Below, in pieces: positions 1 through 8,224 of a stretch of 64,000 bases of DNA (its first letter is position 1; each line of letters starts with the position of its first letter). This DNA is from Lachnospiraceae bacterium (GTDB lineage Bacteria; Bacillota; Clostridia; Lachnospirales; Lachnospiraceae): assembly GCA_014804645.1 (NCBI GenBank), contig JAAUZI010000008.1, positions 62,001-126,000 of the forward strand, written 5' to 3'. The notes under the pieces are model-generated. The model had not been told where the DNA came from. It searched no databases and saw only the letters and a list, made by a program, of their open reading frames with translations. Made by a program: the position numbers and the translations under genes.

Positions 1-559
1 TGATCAAGCTCACCACCTTATCCAGGTCCATGCCATGAGTGGATACTTCGTCCACCTCATAGATGATATCATTGGGGCGCAACCCCGCCTCCTCCGCCGG
101 CGAGCCGGGTATAGGGCTGTTGATCTTGGGATAATTGCGTTCTATATCCTGAGCCACATAGGCGCCGATTCCATAGTACGCGCCGGTAGTCTGCTCCATG
201 AACGTCTCAAAATCACTTGCGCTAAAATAACTTGTGTAAGGGTCTCCCACTGCATCCATCAGGCCCTGATATATACCATTCTCCAGATCCTCGCGGCTTA
301 TATCGTCCTGATAGTAATAGTGATTGATCATGTACTCCAGTGTGTCAATCTTCTCTGCCACCGCTTCGCTCAGCGTACCACTCTGCCCGGAGTTGTCCGA
401 GCTGACCTGCTGACTGTTCTCCTCTACCTTCCGCTGAATCTGAAATCCCAGATATCCTACGCACACCACCAGAAGAGTAGCGGCAATGCCCACGATCATG
501 CCCGCCGCAAAATACCCTCTGCCGGCCTGACGCCTGTTCTGTTGCTCGTATACTTCCAT
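1..559 (-). CDS. C-terminal processing peptidase (S41), N-terminal part
   Basis: The reading frame runs off the left window edge, so only about 186 N-terminal residues are seen. It has a short cytoplasmic tail, one membrane segment (about residues 19-39), a linker, a helical S41 N-terminal region and the start of a PDZ domain (GSPAEEAGLRPNDIIYEV). This matches CtpA/CtpB-type carboxyl-terminal proteases, which are membrane-anchored and cleave extracytoplasmic substrates. The catalytic Ser/Lys lies outside the window. The start at 559 is chosen over the in-frame ATG at 571 because GGGAG sits just upstream of the former. It lies directly downstream of the M23/ftsEX genes, a common Firmicute arrangement. 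The family call is firm; the substrate is unknown. Confidence 0.88.
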   Translation of the reverse strand, partial: MEVYEQQNRRQAGRGYFAAGMIVGIAATLLVVCVGYLGFQIQRKVEENSQQVSSDNSGQSGTLSEAVAEKIDTLEYMINHYYYQDDISREDLENGIYQGLMDAVGDPYTSYFSASDFETFMEQTTGAYYGIGAYVAQDIERNYPKINSPIPGSPAEEAGLRPNDIIYEVDEVSTHGMDLDKVVSLI

Positions 560-562
560 GTC

Positions 563-599
563 AACTCCCATCTACCCGCTTCGGCGGGCACTCGAATCA
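563..599 (-). repeat. 37-bp hairpin + Shine-Dalgarno leader repeat, copy 1
   Basis: On the minus strand a TGCCCGC-CGAA-GCGGGTA hairpin is followed by GATGGGAGTT and then the start codon of the S41 protease. A near-identical 37-bp unit precedes the UbiA gene at 45982-46018. The upstream M23 gene stops inside this unit. Confidence 0.7.
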
Positions 600-1823
600 A
601 GGGGAAATATAATTCCAGGGGGACACATATTCCCCGTCCAGACGCACACTGAAATGTAAATGGTTCCCGGTGGACCTCCCGGTGGATCCCACCGCCGCAA
701 TAGTGTTGCCTCTGGCTACCACATCGTCCTTTTTCACATACAACTTCGAGGCATGCATATAAATCGTGTACAGGCCGCCACCATGGTCAATCATAACATA
801 ATTGCCCATGGTGGAGCTGTAGTCCGCCGCAACCACGATTCCATCGTAGGCGGCGTAGATGGCGGTTCCCTTCGGCGACGCGAAATCCACGCCGTTGTGG
901 AACTGCTGTACAAAAAGGGTTGGATGCATGCGCATGCCGTAATCATCCGATACCCTGGTGTAGGAGGCCAGCGGAAACTTAAAGGTACCGCCGTCGTAGG
1001 TCAGCACCTTGCCGCTGCTGGCAAGAATTCTCTTTTTCTCATCCTCCACCGCTTTCTCCAAAGCGGAGATCAATTCATTCTGTGCCTTGAGATCCGCCTC
1101 GTATTCCTCTATGGACTGTTCTCCGCTGCTGATCCTCTGGTCGTAGGCGTTCAACTCCTGCTGTTTTTGTTTCATCAGCTCCTCCAGAGCCGCCTGTTCG
1201 TTCTCCACGCCCTCTTTAGCTTCGTCCAGAAATGCCTTATCCTGCTCCAGCTGAGCCTTGCACAGCTCCACATATTCCCTGGTCTGGATAAAGGACTCCA
1301 GCATCTGATTGTCAAAGTCTGCCACCTGTTCCATATAGTAACTGCGGTTCAGGAAGTCCGCAAAGCTGGTAGATCCCATAAGCATTTCCAGTAGATAGTT
1401 CTCGCCCCGTTCATAACTGAATTTTATGCGGCTGGACATGGTTTCATATTGATTGGCCTCCACCTCCAGTGCATGTTCCAACTGCCTCTGCGCCTCTTCG
1501 ATATCCGCCTCTTTATTGGCGATCTGCATTTTGAAGTCCGCAATTTTTTGCTCGATCAGCGCCATATTCTCATCCAGCTTCGCCACATAGCCTTTCAGGT
1601 CCTTCTTTTCCTGCTCCAGCTGCTGAACCAGCTTTTTGATATCAGAAAGACTGTTCTTCAACTGATCTCTCTCACTCTGCGCATTGTCAATCTGACTCTC
1701 CATTTCCCTGATAGATTCCGAAGTAATCTCGGACATATTGGTTGCGCAGACGCGAGGTTCTCCCGCCGTACACAGCAGCGCCACCGCCAGTATCAGGCAT
1801 CCCGTAATCTTCCATTTTTTCAT
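597..1823 (-). CDS. M23 (LytM) murein hydrolase / activator, PcsB-EnvC-like
   Basis: 408 aa. An N-terminal signal peptide (MKKWKITGCLILAVALLCTAG) is followed by a long Glu/Lys/Gln-rich coiled coil (about residues 30-250) and a C-terminal LytM domain (about 295-405). Zn-ligand-type motifs HNGVD, HAS and HLHF are all present, so the domain may be catalytically competent rather than a pure activator. It lies 19 bp downstream of ftsX. In Firmicutes and Proteobacteria FtsEX controls such coiled-coil hydrolases or activators (PcsB, CwlO, EnvC) across the membrane, so its role here is inferred to be septal peptidoglycan cleavage driven by FtsEX. The RBS GGGGGAGG supports the start. Confidence 0.9.
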   Translation of the reverse strand: MKKWKITGCLILAVALLCTAGEPRVCATNMSEITSESIREMESQIDNAQSERDQLKNSLSDIKKLVQQLEQEKKDLKGYVAKLDENMALIEQKIADFKMQIANKEADIEEAQRQLEHALEVEANQYETMSSRIKFSYERGENYLLEMLMGSTSFADFLNRSYYMEQVADFDNQMLESFIQTREYVELCKAQLEQDKAFLDEAKEGVENEQAALEELMKQKQQELNAYDQRISSGEQSIEEYEADLKAQNELISALEKAVEDEKKRILASSGKVLTYDGGTFKFPLASYTRVSDDYGMRMHPTLFVQQFHNGVDFASPKGTAIYAAYDGIVVAADYSSTMGNYVMIDHGGGLYTIYMHASKLYVKKDDVVARGNTIAAVGSTGRSTGNHLHFSVRLDGEYVSPWNYISP

Positions 1824-1842
1824 GACCTGCCTCCCCCGGCAT

Positions 1843-2751
1843 CTACACGTGCAAATGTTTTCTCACCGTGGAAAAACTGCCCAAAAAGCCAATGCCTACG
1901 CCCACGCCCAGACACACCGGCGTCAGGAACCCGAAGATAGTCTCCGAGGGCAGGAACTGCAGCAGATGGACCAGCGGAGCAAATTTCTCCGCGGTGTAGG
2001 TCAGCACATTGTCATAGCCGTAGCGAATCGCCCACAGCGGTATACCCGCGCCGATCAGACCAATCAGAATACCCTCCAGCACAAAGGGAGCACGGACAAA
2101 AAAGTCTGTAGCGCCAATATATTTCATAATGTTTATCTCTTCCTTGCGCACCGATATACCGATGGTCACCGTATTGCTAATCAGGAACACGGACACCGCC
2201 AGCAGTATCACAATAATACCCAGGGACACATAGCCGATCAACAGATTCACACCGCCCAGAGTGCTGGCTGTGAGCGCCGAATAGTTCACATCTCGCACCC
2301 CTTCAATAGAATACAGATAAGTCACCAGCGCATCCTGCATGGACACGTCGCTGAGATATACCTCGTAATTCATACTGTTGGCCAGCGGATTTCTCGGATA
2401 ACCGGCGATAAACTCCTCCACCCTGTCCCCGAAATAAATCTTCTGATAACCTGCCCACGCTTCTTCTGCGGAGACATAGACCACCTCCGCCACCTCCGCG
2501 CGGCTGCTGATCATGCGCCCAATCTCTTCTATCCTCGCGTCTGTGATACCCTTCTCAAAGAAAACCGTGACGCAGACATTCTCCTCCAGGTTCCGAACTA
2601 TGTTCTGAAAATTCGCTACAATAGAATAAAATACGCCAAACAGGAACAGACAGGCCGAGATTGTGGCAATGGACGCCAGAGAATACCACTTGTTGCGGAA
2701 CAGATTTTTAAATCCCTGTTGTATGGTATAAAAAAATGTACTAATCTTCAT
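1843..2751 (-). CDS. ftsX: Cell division protein FtsX
   Basis: 302 aa. It has an N-terminal cytoplasmic stretch, a first membrane helix (about 23-45), an extracytoplasmic domain of roughly 110 residues, then three more helices (about 175-295), the FtsX topology. It is the permease-like partner of FtsE and relays ATP-driven conformational changes to periplasmic or wall hydrolases. The start overlaps the end of ftsE by 11 bp, so the two are probably translationally coupled. The likely partner hydrolase is the coiled-coil M23 protein just downstream. Confidence 0.93.
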   Translation of the reverse strand: MKISTFFYTIQQGFKNLFRNKWYSLASIATISACLFLFGVFYSIVANFQNIVRNLEENVCVTVFFEKGITDARIEEIGRMISSRAEVAEVVYVSAEEAWAGYQKIYFGDRVEEFIAGYPRNPLANSMNYEVYLSDVSMQDALVTYLYSIEGVRDVNYSALTASTLGGVNLLIGYVSLGIIVILLAVSVFLISNTVTIGISVRKEEINIMKYIGATDFFVRAPFVLEGILIGLIGAGIPLWAIRYGYDNVLTYTAEKFAPLVHLLQFLPSETIFGFLTPVCLGVGVGIGFLGSFSTVRKHLHV

Positions 2752-3487
2752 CGTCTATATATGCCCCTTCCTCTTCATCGCTGATGATCACGCCCTTTTT
2801 CATGGTAACCACACGCTTTTGCATGGCATTGACGATCTCACGGTTATGGGTGACTACCACCACGGTGGTGCCGGACTCATTGATCTCCTCCAACAGTTTC
2901 ATGATCTCCCAAGAGTTCTTGGGATCCAGATTGCCGGTAGGCTCATCTGCCAGCAGAATGGAAGGATTGTTTATCAGCGCTCTGGCCAGCGCCACTCTCT
3001 GCTGTTCGCCGCCGGAGAGCTGCTTGGTCTTGGCCTTGTACTTTCCGGCCAGACCCACGGTCGCCAGGATAGCCGGAACGTTCCGCCGTATCTCCCGGCC
3101 CGGCACCTCCACGATGCGCTGGGCAAAGGCCACATTCTCATACACGTTTCTGTCGTTCAGCAGGCGGAAATCCTGGAACACCACGCCCAGGTTGCGGCGC
3201 AGCTTGGGGATTTCGCCGCTGCGCAGTTTCGCCATATCCTTCCCCATCACATTGACCTGTCCAGAGCTGGCAACCAGCTCCCGCAGGAGCAGCTTGATCA
3301 ATGTGGATTTACCGGAGCCGCTGTCTCCCACAATAAACACAAATTCTCCCCTGTATATTTTCAGGGAAATCCCGTTCAGCGCCGGAGAACCGGTGGAATA
3401 GGACTTGCTCACATTGTCCAGGCAGATCACGCCATTCTCCTCTATGAATTTTTCCTGCTGCTTTCTCCTTATATCTCTTCTCCGCAT
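2741..3487 (-). CDS. ftsE: Cell division ATP-binding protein FtsE
   Basis: 248 aa ABC ATPase with Walker A GDSGSGKST, signature LSGGEQQRVALARAL and Walker B ILLADEPTGNLD, plus a C-terminal switch His (VVVVTHNRE). It energises FtsX. A basic N-terminal extension of about 17 residues precedes the usual family start. The ORF start is kept because GAGGAAGAT precedes that ATG at good spacing. The leader carries copy 1 of the 104-bp palindrome, only about 22 bp upstream of the start codon. Confidence 0.93.
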   Translation of the reverse strand: MRRRDIRRKQQEKFIEENGVICLDNVSKSYSTGSPALNGISLKIYRGEFVFIVGDSGSGKSTLIKLLLRELVASSGQVNVMGKDMAKLRSGEIPKLRRNLGVVFQDFRLLNDRNVYENVAFAQRIVEVPGREIRRNVPAILATVGLAGKYKAKTKQLSGGEQQRVALARALINNPSILLADEPTGNLDPKNSWEIMKLLEEINESGTTVVVVTHNREIVNAMQKRVVTMKKGVIISDEEEGAYIDDED

Positions 3488-3508
3488 ATCTTCCTCTTTT
3501 CGTTATTT

Positions 3509-3612
3509 TATACTCACTAACGATTAGATTTTCCTTTTTGCACAGTGCATGTTGCCTGATTATGCGACATGTGCTGTGCGGAAATTGGAAAATCTTAACG
3601 TTAGTCAGTATA
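3509..3612. repeat. 104-bp imperfect palindrome (MITE-like), copy 1
   Basis: The element begins TATACTCACTAACGATTAGA and ends with the near-inverse TCTTAACGTTAGTCAGTATA; the inner halves also pair through GCACAGTGCATGT and ACATGTGCTGTGC. Copies at 4774-4877 (inverted) and 13217-13320 have exactly the same length. It lies between cdaR and ftsE. There is no ORF inside, and the TATA ends suggest a TA target duplication. Confidence 0.85.
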
Positions 3613-3632
3613 GTTCCGTATATCCCCTACCC

Positions 3633-4718
3633 TTAGAACTCAAAATTCTCCATGTACTTCATATACTTTACCACCATCAGCGCAATCTTGAAGGTGATTG
3701 CGTCCTCAAACACCCGCAGGTCCAGTCCGGTACTCTTCTGCAGCTTATCCAGGCGGTACACCAGAGTGTTGCGATGGATGAACAGCTGTCTGGAGGTCTC
3801 GGACACATTCAGACTGTTCTCAAAGAACTTATATATCGTCGTCAATGTCTCCTCGTCAAACTCATCCGGACTCTTCCCGCCAAAGATCTCCTTGATAAAC
3901 ATTTTGCACAGCGGAATCGGCAGCTGATAGATCAGCCTTCCAATGCCCAGCGCGCTGTAGGCAATGACATCCCTCTCGTCAAAGAAGATCTTGCCCACAT
4001 CCAGAGCCATCTTAGCCTCCTTGTAAGAGCGGCTGACCTCCTTGATCTCCTTAACCACCGTGCCGTATGCGATATGTACTCCTCTCAATCCCTCTTTCTG
4101 CAGAGTAGCACAAAGTCCTCGGGCTGCCTTGTCGATCTCCTTGCTGCTGTCGGACTCCGACAAATCCTTGACAACTATGACATTGTTCTCGTCCACCGCA
4201 GTGATAAAATCCTTGCTGTTGCTGCCAAAATGCGCCCTCGTCAACTCCAGCGCATTGTTGTCCTTGCCATTTTCGGACTCCACAATCATCACCACTCGGC
4301 ACACATCCATCTGGATATGCAGTTTCTTCGCCCGGCTGTAGATATCCACCAACAGCAGATTGTCAAGCAGCAGATTCTTGATAAAGTTATCCTTATCAAA
4401 ACGCTCTTTATACGCCACCATCAGATTCTGTATCTGGAATGCGCTCATCTTTCCAACAGTGTACACATCCTCGCCACTGCCTGCGATAACCAGCACATAC
4501 TCCAACTGCTGCTCGTCATACACCTTGAAGAACTGATATCCCTGAATCTCCTGTGAATCCGCCGGGGATTTGGCAAACTCCACCACCGCCCTGCTGCTGC
4601 TCAGCATGTCAGCAGTATACGCCACCGGCTTGCCGTCCACATCCATCACGCAGATATCGACCCGGGCAATTCCTTTCAGGCCGTCTATAGTACTCTGCAA
4701 TATCTGATTTGATATCAT
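3633..4718 (-). CDS. CdaR/PucR-family transcriptional regulator
   Basis: 361 aa. The N-terminal part resembles a sugar-diacid/GAF-like sensor region. The C-terminus has the PucR-type helix-turn-helix (ENSLNVSETSRQLFIHRNTL, then LDKLQKSTGLDL). Such proteins activate catabolic genes in response to small ligands, but no adjacent target operon is visible here; the neighbour downstream is ftsE. AAGGAG supports the start. The gene is bracketed by inverted copies of a 104-bp palindrome, and one copy lies between its predicted promoter and its start codon. The ligand is unknown. Confidence 0.82.
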   Translation of the reverse strand: MISNQILQSTIDGLKGIARVDICVMDVDGKPVAYTADMLSSSRAVVEFAKSPADSQEIQGYQFFKVYDEQQLEYVLVIAGSGEDVYTVGKMSAFQIQNLMVAYKERFDKDNFIKNLLLDNLLLVDIYSRAKKLHIQMDVCRVVMIVESENGKDNNALELTRAHFGSNSKDFITAVDENNVIVVKDLSESDSSKEIDKAARGLCATLQKEGLRGVHIAYGTVVKEIKEVSRSYKEAKMALDVGKIFFDERDVIAYSALGIGRLIYQLPIPLCKMFIKEIFGGKSPDEFDEETLTTIYKFFENSLNVSETSRQLFIHRNTLVYRLDKLQKSTGLDLRVFEDAITFKIALMVVKYMKYMENFEF

Positions 4719-4773
4719 ATTTTTTACTCCTTTTCCTGTGTGAGTTCTCTCTCCATCATGTTCAAATGGGCAT

Positions 4774-4877
4774 TATACTGACTAACGTTAATATTTTCCA
4801 ATTTCCGCACAGCACATGCCGCATAATCGGGCAACATGCACTGTGCGAAAAGAAAAATCTAATCGTTAGTGAGTATA
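4774..4877. repeat. 104-bp imperfect palindrome (MITE-like), copy 2 (inverted)
   Basis: Reverse complement of copies 1 and 3 with a few substitutions: TATACTGACTAACGTTAATA at the left end and GATTAGATTT (as its complement) near the right. Its length is 104 bp. It sits in the predicted 5' leader of the cdaR-like gene, downstream of the promoter at 4907-4935, and would fold into a long hairpin in the transcript. Confidence 0.85.
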
Positions 4878-4906
4878 GTAAAAATGCCGAAAATCCATTT
4901 AATACA

Positions 4907-4935
4907 AATGTACAAAAAAATCACAAAAAAAGCAA
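4907..4935 (-). promoter_or_regulatory. Predicted sigma-A promoter of the cdaR-like gene
   Basis: Minus strand TTGCTT - 17 bp - TACATT in an AT-rich stretch. The spacing is ideal and the hexamers are moderate. The rest of the region 4878-5037 holds no ORF, only this promoter and the terminator below. Confidence 0.5.
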
Positions 4936-4971
4936 TAGGTTTTTGTGAAAAATTAATGGAGAATTAGTCAC

Positions 4972-5011
4972 AAAAAAGGTGGCAGGCCGATTTTTCGTGC
5001 CTCACCACCTC
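4972..5011 (-). terminator. Rho-independent terminator of the yjfB-like gene
   Basis: On the minus strand AGGTGG..GAGGC pairs with GCCT..CCACCT and is followed by TTTTTT, about 25 bp after the yjfB-like stop codon. Confidence 0.8.
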
Positions 5012-5037
5012 TATAGTCAGAAAAAATTACCAGTACG

Positions 5038-5229
5038 TTACAGCCGAATGTCCACATTGCCGCCCACAGCCGGATTCACACTGCGCTCCATAGCCGCCGC
5101 ATCCATCATCTGTACCATATCCGCTCCAAGGTCCTTGCCCAGATCAATCACCTTGCTCAACATCTTGATACCCACCTGGGACTTCACATCCATCATCGCC
5201 ATATCCATTGACAGTCCAGCAATATCCAT
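5038..5229 (-). CDS. YjfB-family small protein (putative motility protein)
   Basis: 63 aa, amphipathic and Met/Asp-rich (MDIAGLSMDMAMMDVKSQVG), with no signal peptide or membrane segment. The pattern and length match the YjfB family, which is annotated as putative motility proteins from genomic association. No flagellar gene is in this window, so a motility role cannot be supported locally. A strong RBS (GGGGAGGAAGAG) precedes the ATG and a clear terminator follows, so it is probably a monocistronic, well-translated gene. Confidence 0.72.
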   Translation of the reverse strand: MDIAGLSMDMAMMDVKSQVGIKMLSKVIDLGKDLGADMVQMMDAAAMERSVNPAVGGNVDIRL

Positions 5230-5320
5230 AACTCTTCCTCCCCGGTTCGCTCCAAATCACTGCCCAATTCTCACTGTGTCTTTATCTTAACACACTTACC
5301 CCGTTTTGCCAAGTGTTAAT

Positions 5321-6247
5321 TTACAGAACAATCTCCAGCACGATAAACACCACACAGACCAGTATCCCCAGCGCCAGCGGAACACTCATGAGTCTGCCGC
5401 CCTTCACCTTCCGGCTGCGCCAGAGTTCCCTCAGGTCCTCCTTATGTCCCTCGCGCCCCGCAATCCAGGCCAGCACACAGCCCGCCAGCGGCGTGCTGCA
5501 AGTGGCGATGACCAGATAAACGCTGATAACCAGCAGCAGTTCCTCACCGCTCAGACTGCTCTCCGCCGCCTCCACCAGCTCACCCATGTCGCCGGCAGTT
5601 ATGCCATCCAGCGCATACATCAGCACAGTGGACAGGCCGTTCACACAGAAGTGAGAGATAAACGCCGGGAGCATACTGCCGGTGGCCTCCACCAGCAAAG
5701 CCAGCGCAATGCCCATCACAAACGCATAGCATGCCTGATTCAGATTCATATGCATCAGTCCGAACAGCAGACTGCTCAGCAGCAGTGCCTTCCACCGGTT
5801 TCCCTGCTGTCGGTAGCTCTGGTAAATCACACCCCTGAAGGCAAGCTCCTCCGAGAAGGGACCATATACCGCTATACCCAGCAGCATCCCCCACAGGGGC
5901 AGCTGTGTAATCTGGATACTGAAACCCGCAACCGCATTGTCCACCACCAGCATGGAGACCGCATTCACCACCGTGATCAACGGCTCCAGCAGCAGAGTGA
6001 ACAGCACTGTCATCAACGCCGTGGATATATGAACTTTTTTCAGTCTGCAAAAGCCCTTTGCCTTCGTCCCACCCGCCGCCAGAAACAGCACCGCCGGCAA
6101 CCAGATCGTGATCTCGGACGCAATGATATTCAAAGCCATGTTCTGCACAATGACATTCATCAGCGGAACAAACGACACCAGCAGACTCAACCCCACGTGG
6201 GATACAACAATAGCCAGAAACATCCAGTTCGCTTTTTTCGTATTCAT
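5321..6247 (-). CDS. CPBP-family intramembrane metalloprotease
   Basis: 308 aa with about eight hydrophobic segments. The Abi/CPBP signature is complete: motif 1 EELAFRGVIY (EExxxR) and motif 2 with LLFGLMHMN (FxxxH). A third His/Asn-type motif appears in ISHFCVNGLS. Family members are Rce1-like membrane proteases, some involved in bacteriocin immunity or protein processing; the substrate here is unknown. The start overlaps the cvfB-like stop by an ATGA, indicating translational coupling. Confidence 0.87.
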   Translation of the reverse strand: MNTKKANWMFLAIVVSHVGLSLLVSFVPLMNVIVQNMALNIIASEITIWLPAVLFLAAGGTKAKGFCRLKKVHISTALMTVLFTLLLEPLITVVNAVSMLVVDNAVAGFSIQITQLPLWGMLLGIAVYGPFSEELAFRGVIYQSYRQQGNRWKALLLSSLLFGLMHMNLNQACYAFVMGIALALLVEATGSMLPAFISHFCVNGLSTVLMYALDGITAGDMGELVEAAESSLSGEELLLVISVYLVIATCSTPLAGCVLAWIAGREGHKEDLRELWRSRKVKGGRLMSVPLALGILVCVVFIVLEIVL

Positions 6248-7077
6248 GTTCGTCGTATTACCTTTTCTGTTATCTGTATTTTTCCCGCTTTGAGCAGGCT
6301 GCCCACCGCACGTTTAAACTCGTTCTTGCTCATGCCGGTCTCCCGCAGAATAATGGCCGGGGAAACCTTGTCATTGAAGGGCAGCACTCCATCGTAGCCG
6401 TCTATGATGTCCAGCAGCCTCTCTGCGTCCTCCTGTGTCTGCAAGTAGCCCTTTTCCCGGATGCTCAGCACCAGTCTGCCGTCGGGCTGCACCCGGGTCA
6501 CTCTGGCCCGCAGATCCTCGCCCAGCTCCACCTGTCCGTAGAGTTCCTTTTTGGGAATCAGGGCGGAGTACAAATTATCCACGGCCACAAACATCCCGAA
6601 CTCATCGCTGGAGGCATAGGCCCTCCCCACCACCTGGTCATCCACATGATAGGGGCTGTCAGAACGCAGATTGTGATACACATTCATGGTGGCGCACAGA
6701 CGCTCGCTCTTGTCTATATAGAGGGAGACCAACACCCTGTCCCCTTCCTTCACCTTCTTTACCTGCTGGCGAAAGGGCAGCAGCAGATCCTTTTCCAATC
6801 CCCAGTCCAAAAAAGCCCCTATCTTGCCAGTCTGCGCCACCGTGAGCTCCGCCACCTCGCCCATCATCAGTTTCGGCGTGTTAGTGGTGGCAATCCATCT
6901 GTCCTTGGAATCCTTGTATAGAAAGACCTCGATCTGTTCTCCCACAGCCGCCCCCGGAGGCACCTGCTTTAACGGCAACAGCACACGGTTCTCCGTGTCG
7001 TTGTGGCACTCTGCCAGATACACGCCGAAGTCCACTTTTTTCACAATATACAGAGTCTGTTTTTCTCCTAATCTCAT
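6244..7077 (-). CDS. CvfB-like S1 RNA-binding protein
   Basis: 277 aa from the preferred start. It consists of successive S1-type beta-barrel repeats (about residues 1-60, 65-130 and 140-205, the last with DEFGMFVAVDNLYSALIPK) and a C-terminal winged-helix segment (GMSKNEFKRAVGSLLKAGKI). This is the CvfB/YitL architecture; CvfB affects virulence gene expression in Staphylococcus. The ORF track starts four codons earlier, but GGGAGTTAAG lies directly before the ATG at 7077. It is co-transcribed with the CPBP protease. Confidence 0.85.
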   Translation of the reverse strand: MRLGEKQTLYIVKKVDFGVYLAECHNDTENRVLLPLKQVPPGAAVGEQIEVFLYKDSKDRWIATTNTPKLMMGEVAELTVAQTGKIGAFLDWGLEKDLLLPFRQQVKKVKEGDRVLVSLYIDKSERLCATMNVYHNLRSDSPYHVDDQVVGRAYASSDEFGMFVAVDNLYSALIPKKELYGQVELGEDLRARVTRVQPDGRLVLSIREKGYLQTQEDAERLLDIIDGYDGVLPFNDKVSPAIILRETGMSKNEFKRAVGSLLKAGKIQITEKVIRRT

Positions 7078-7098
7078 CTTAACTCCCATCGGTTCGTC

Positions 7099-7809
7099 TC
7101 AGGGTTTCCCCGTAAATTCCACCACGGCATAGGGTTTCCCCTCCGGGCTTTGCAGCGATATAATGCAGCGGTCATCGCTGCTCACCACATAGGGAATCAG
7201 CTCGTCCCCCAAATGCGCCTGCATCTTGTACTCCGCGCGCAGCTGCCAGATGGCAAAATCCGCGGGAAGACTCTCCATCGCCATATCCACAAACTGCACA
7301 TTGTTCACATGATTGTTAGTGTCCAAATGATGCTTTCTCACCAGAAACGGCTCTCTGCGCACGCCTTCCCCCGGCACGGCAATCTTTCTGTCGGCGTATT
7401 CCATGGGCAGCCGCTCATCCAGCACATACGCCTCTTTCATCCTCTCCGGGGGATGCGCCATAGTCTGCTCCTTCAAATTCAGCAGCGTCCACAGCGAGTT
7501 GGCCTGAGCAAGCATCTCCCCCTCCACGGTCTTCATGAAAAAATTGCGGTATCCAAAGCATCCCTTAAATGCATAGGGCAAAGTACCGATCTCCACCTCT
7601 TCGCAAAGTACCGGATATCGGTTCACTACAATCTGCCAGGAAGACAGCACCCACACTAAATTATTTTCCACCATATACAACCCGCCCACTCCCAGCGTTT
7701 CCGCCTGAAAAGTGGAACTGTCCTGAAAATAGTTCATCAGCGCCGCCAAAGTCAGTCTGGCATGGCTGTCACACTCGCTATATCGTATCCGACTGTTAAA
7801 AGTATACAT
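7099..7809 (-). CDS. Acyl-ACP thioesterase
   Basis: 236 aa double-hotdog protein. The N-terminal half begins with RIRYSECDSHARLTLAALMNYFQD and the second half carries HLDTNNHVNNVQFVDMAM, containing the Asn/His-type catalytic signature of FatA-like acyl-ACP thioesterases. It would release free fatty acids from acyl-ACP in the cytoplasm. It lies just upstream of the cvfB-like gene with a 21-bp gap, probably in the same transcript. Chain-length preference cannot be read from the sequence. Confidence 0.88.
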   Translation of the reverse strand: MYTFNSRIRYSECDSHARLTLAALMNYFQDSSTFQAETLGVGGLYMVENNLVWVLSSWQIVVNRYPVLCEEVEIGTLPYAFKGCFGYRNFFMKTVEGEMLAQANSLWTLLNLKEQTMAHPPERMKEAYVLDERLPMEYADRKIAVPGEGVRREPFLVRKHHLDTNNHVNNVQFVDMAMESLPADFAIWQLRAEYKMQAHLGDELIPYVVSSDDRCIISLQSPEGKPYAVVEFTGKP

Positions 7810-7900
7810 AGCGCCCTCTCTTCCCCAATTTCATATCAAACTGATTATCGCACATCAAAACAGGCTTGTCAATCACACGCCCCAACTCATTACTCACGGG

Positions 7901-7935
7901 AAAATAAAAACGCCTGGCAGCACACACTGCCAGGC
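7901..7935 (-). terminator. Rho-independent terminator
   Basis: Perfect 9-bp stem GCCTGGCAG / CTGCCAGGC, with the minus strand running into TTTTTATTTT. It would end transcription of the PIN/small-ORF cluster. Confidence 0.85.
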
Positions 7936-7972
7936 ATCCCATACTTGTCTGGTTATTCTCTATCAAACTCTT

Positions 7973-8101
7973 CTAACCCACAGGCATCATAAAACGCTCT
8001 TTCTCCTCTTGCGTCAAATCAATCGGCGCAACACCTCTTTCTTTTGCATATATTATCAGTCCGCTCATATCCAATTTTACCTTTGGAATCTGACTTGGCA
8101 T
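7973..8101 (-). CDS. Small hypothetical protein (42 aa)
   Basis: Too short for the ORF track. It reads MPSQIPKVKLDMSGLIIYAK then a hydrophilic helix ending MMPVG. The pattern 'VKLDMxGLIxYAKExGVxxxDLTxxE' looks like the small orphan proteins commonly seen in Clostridia beside toxin-like genes; this resemblance is from memory only. There is no strong Shine-Dalgarno sequence. It lies between the PIN cluster and the terminator, so it may be the last gene of that transcript. Confidence 0.45.
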   Translation of the reverse strand: MPSQIPKVKLDMSGLIIYAKERGVAPIDLTQEEKERFMMPVG

Positions 8102-8132
8102 AATGGGCCCAGGTGTCCTGCTAAGGCTCTAC

Positions 8133-8222
8133 TTATAATTCTTCATCTGTCCATTCATAATCATACACCTCCATCAACTCCTGTGCAGGCTTTTCATCAA
8201 TGAAATTTCTATCTTCTTTCAC
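8133..8222 (-). CDS. Tiny ORF (29 aa), GTG start, possible gene remnant
   Basis: Acidic peptide VKEDRNFIDEKPAQELMEVY followed by DYEWTDEEL. It starts 2 bp after the stop of the 75-aa gene upstream, suggesting coupling, or the frame may be the tail of a decayed gene. No function is inferred. Confidence 0.25.
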   Translation of the reverse strand: MKEDRNFIDEKPAQELMEVYDYEWTDEEL

Positions 8223-8224
8223 TA

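Noticed and set aside
3509-3612. Simple rho-independent terminator of cdaR
   Set aside because: It is too long, has no T-run on the minus strand, and occurs as exact-length copies elsewhere.
4709-4948. 79-aa plus-strand ORF over palindrome copy 2
   Set aside because: Similar peptide arises in copy 3 only because the DNA element is repeated; no RBS.
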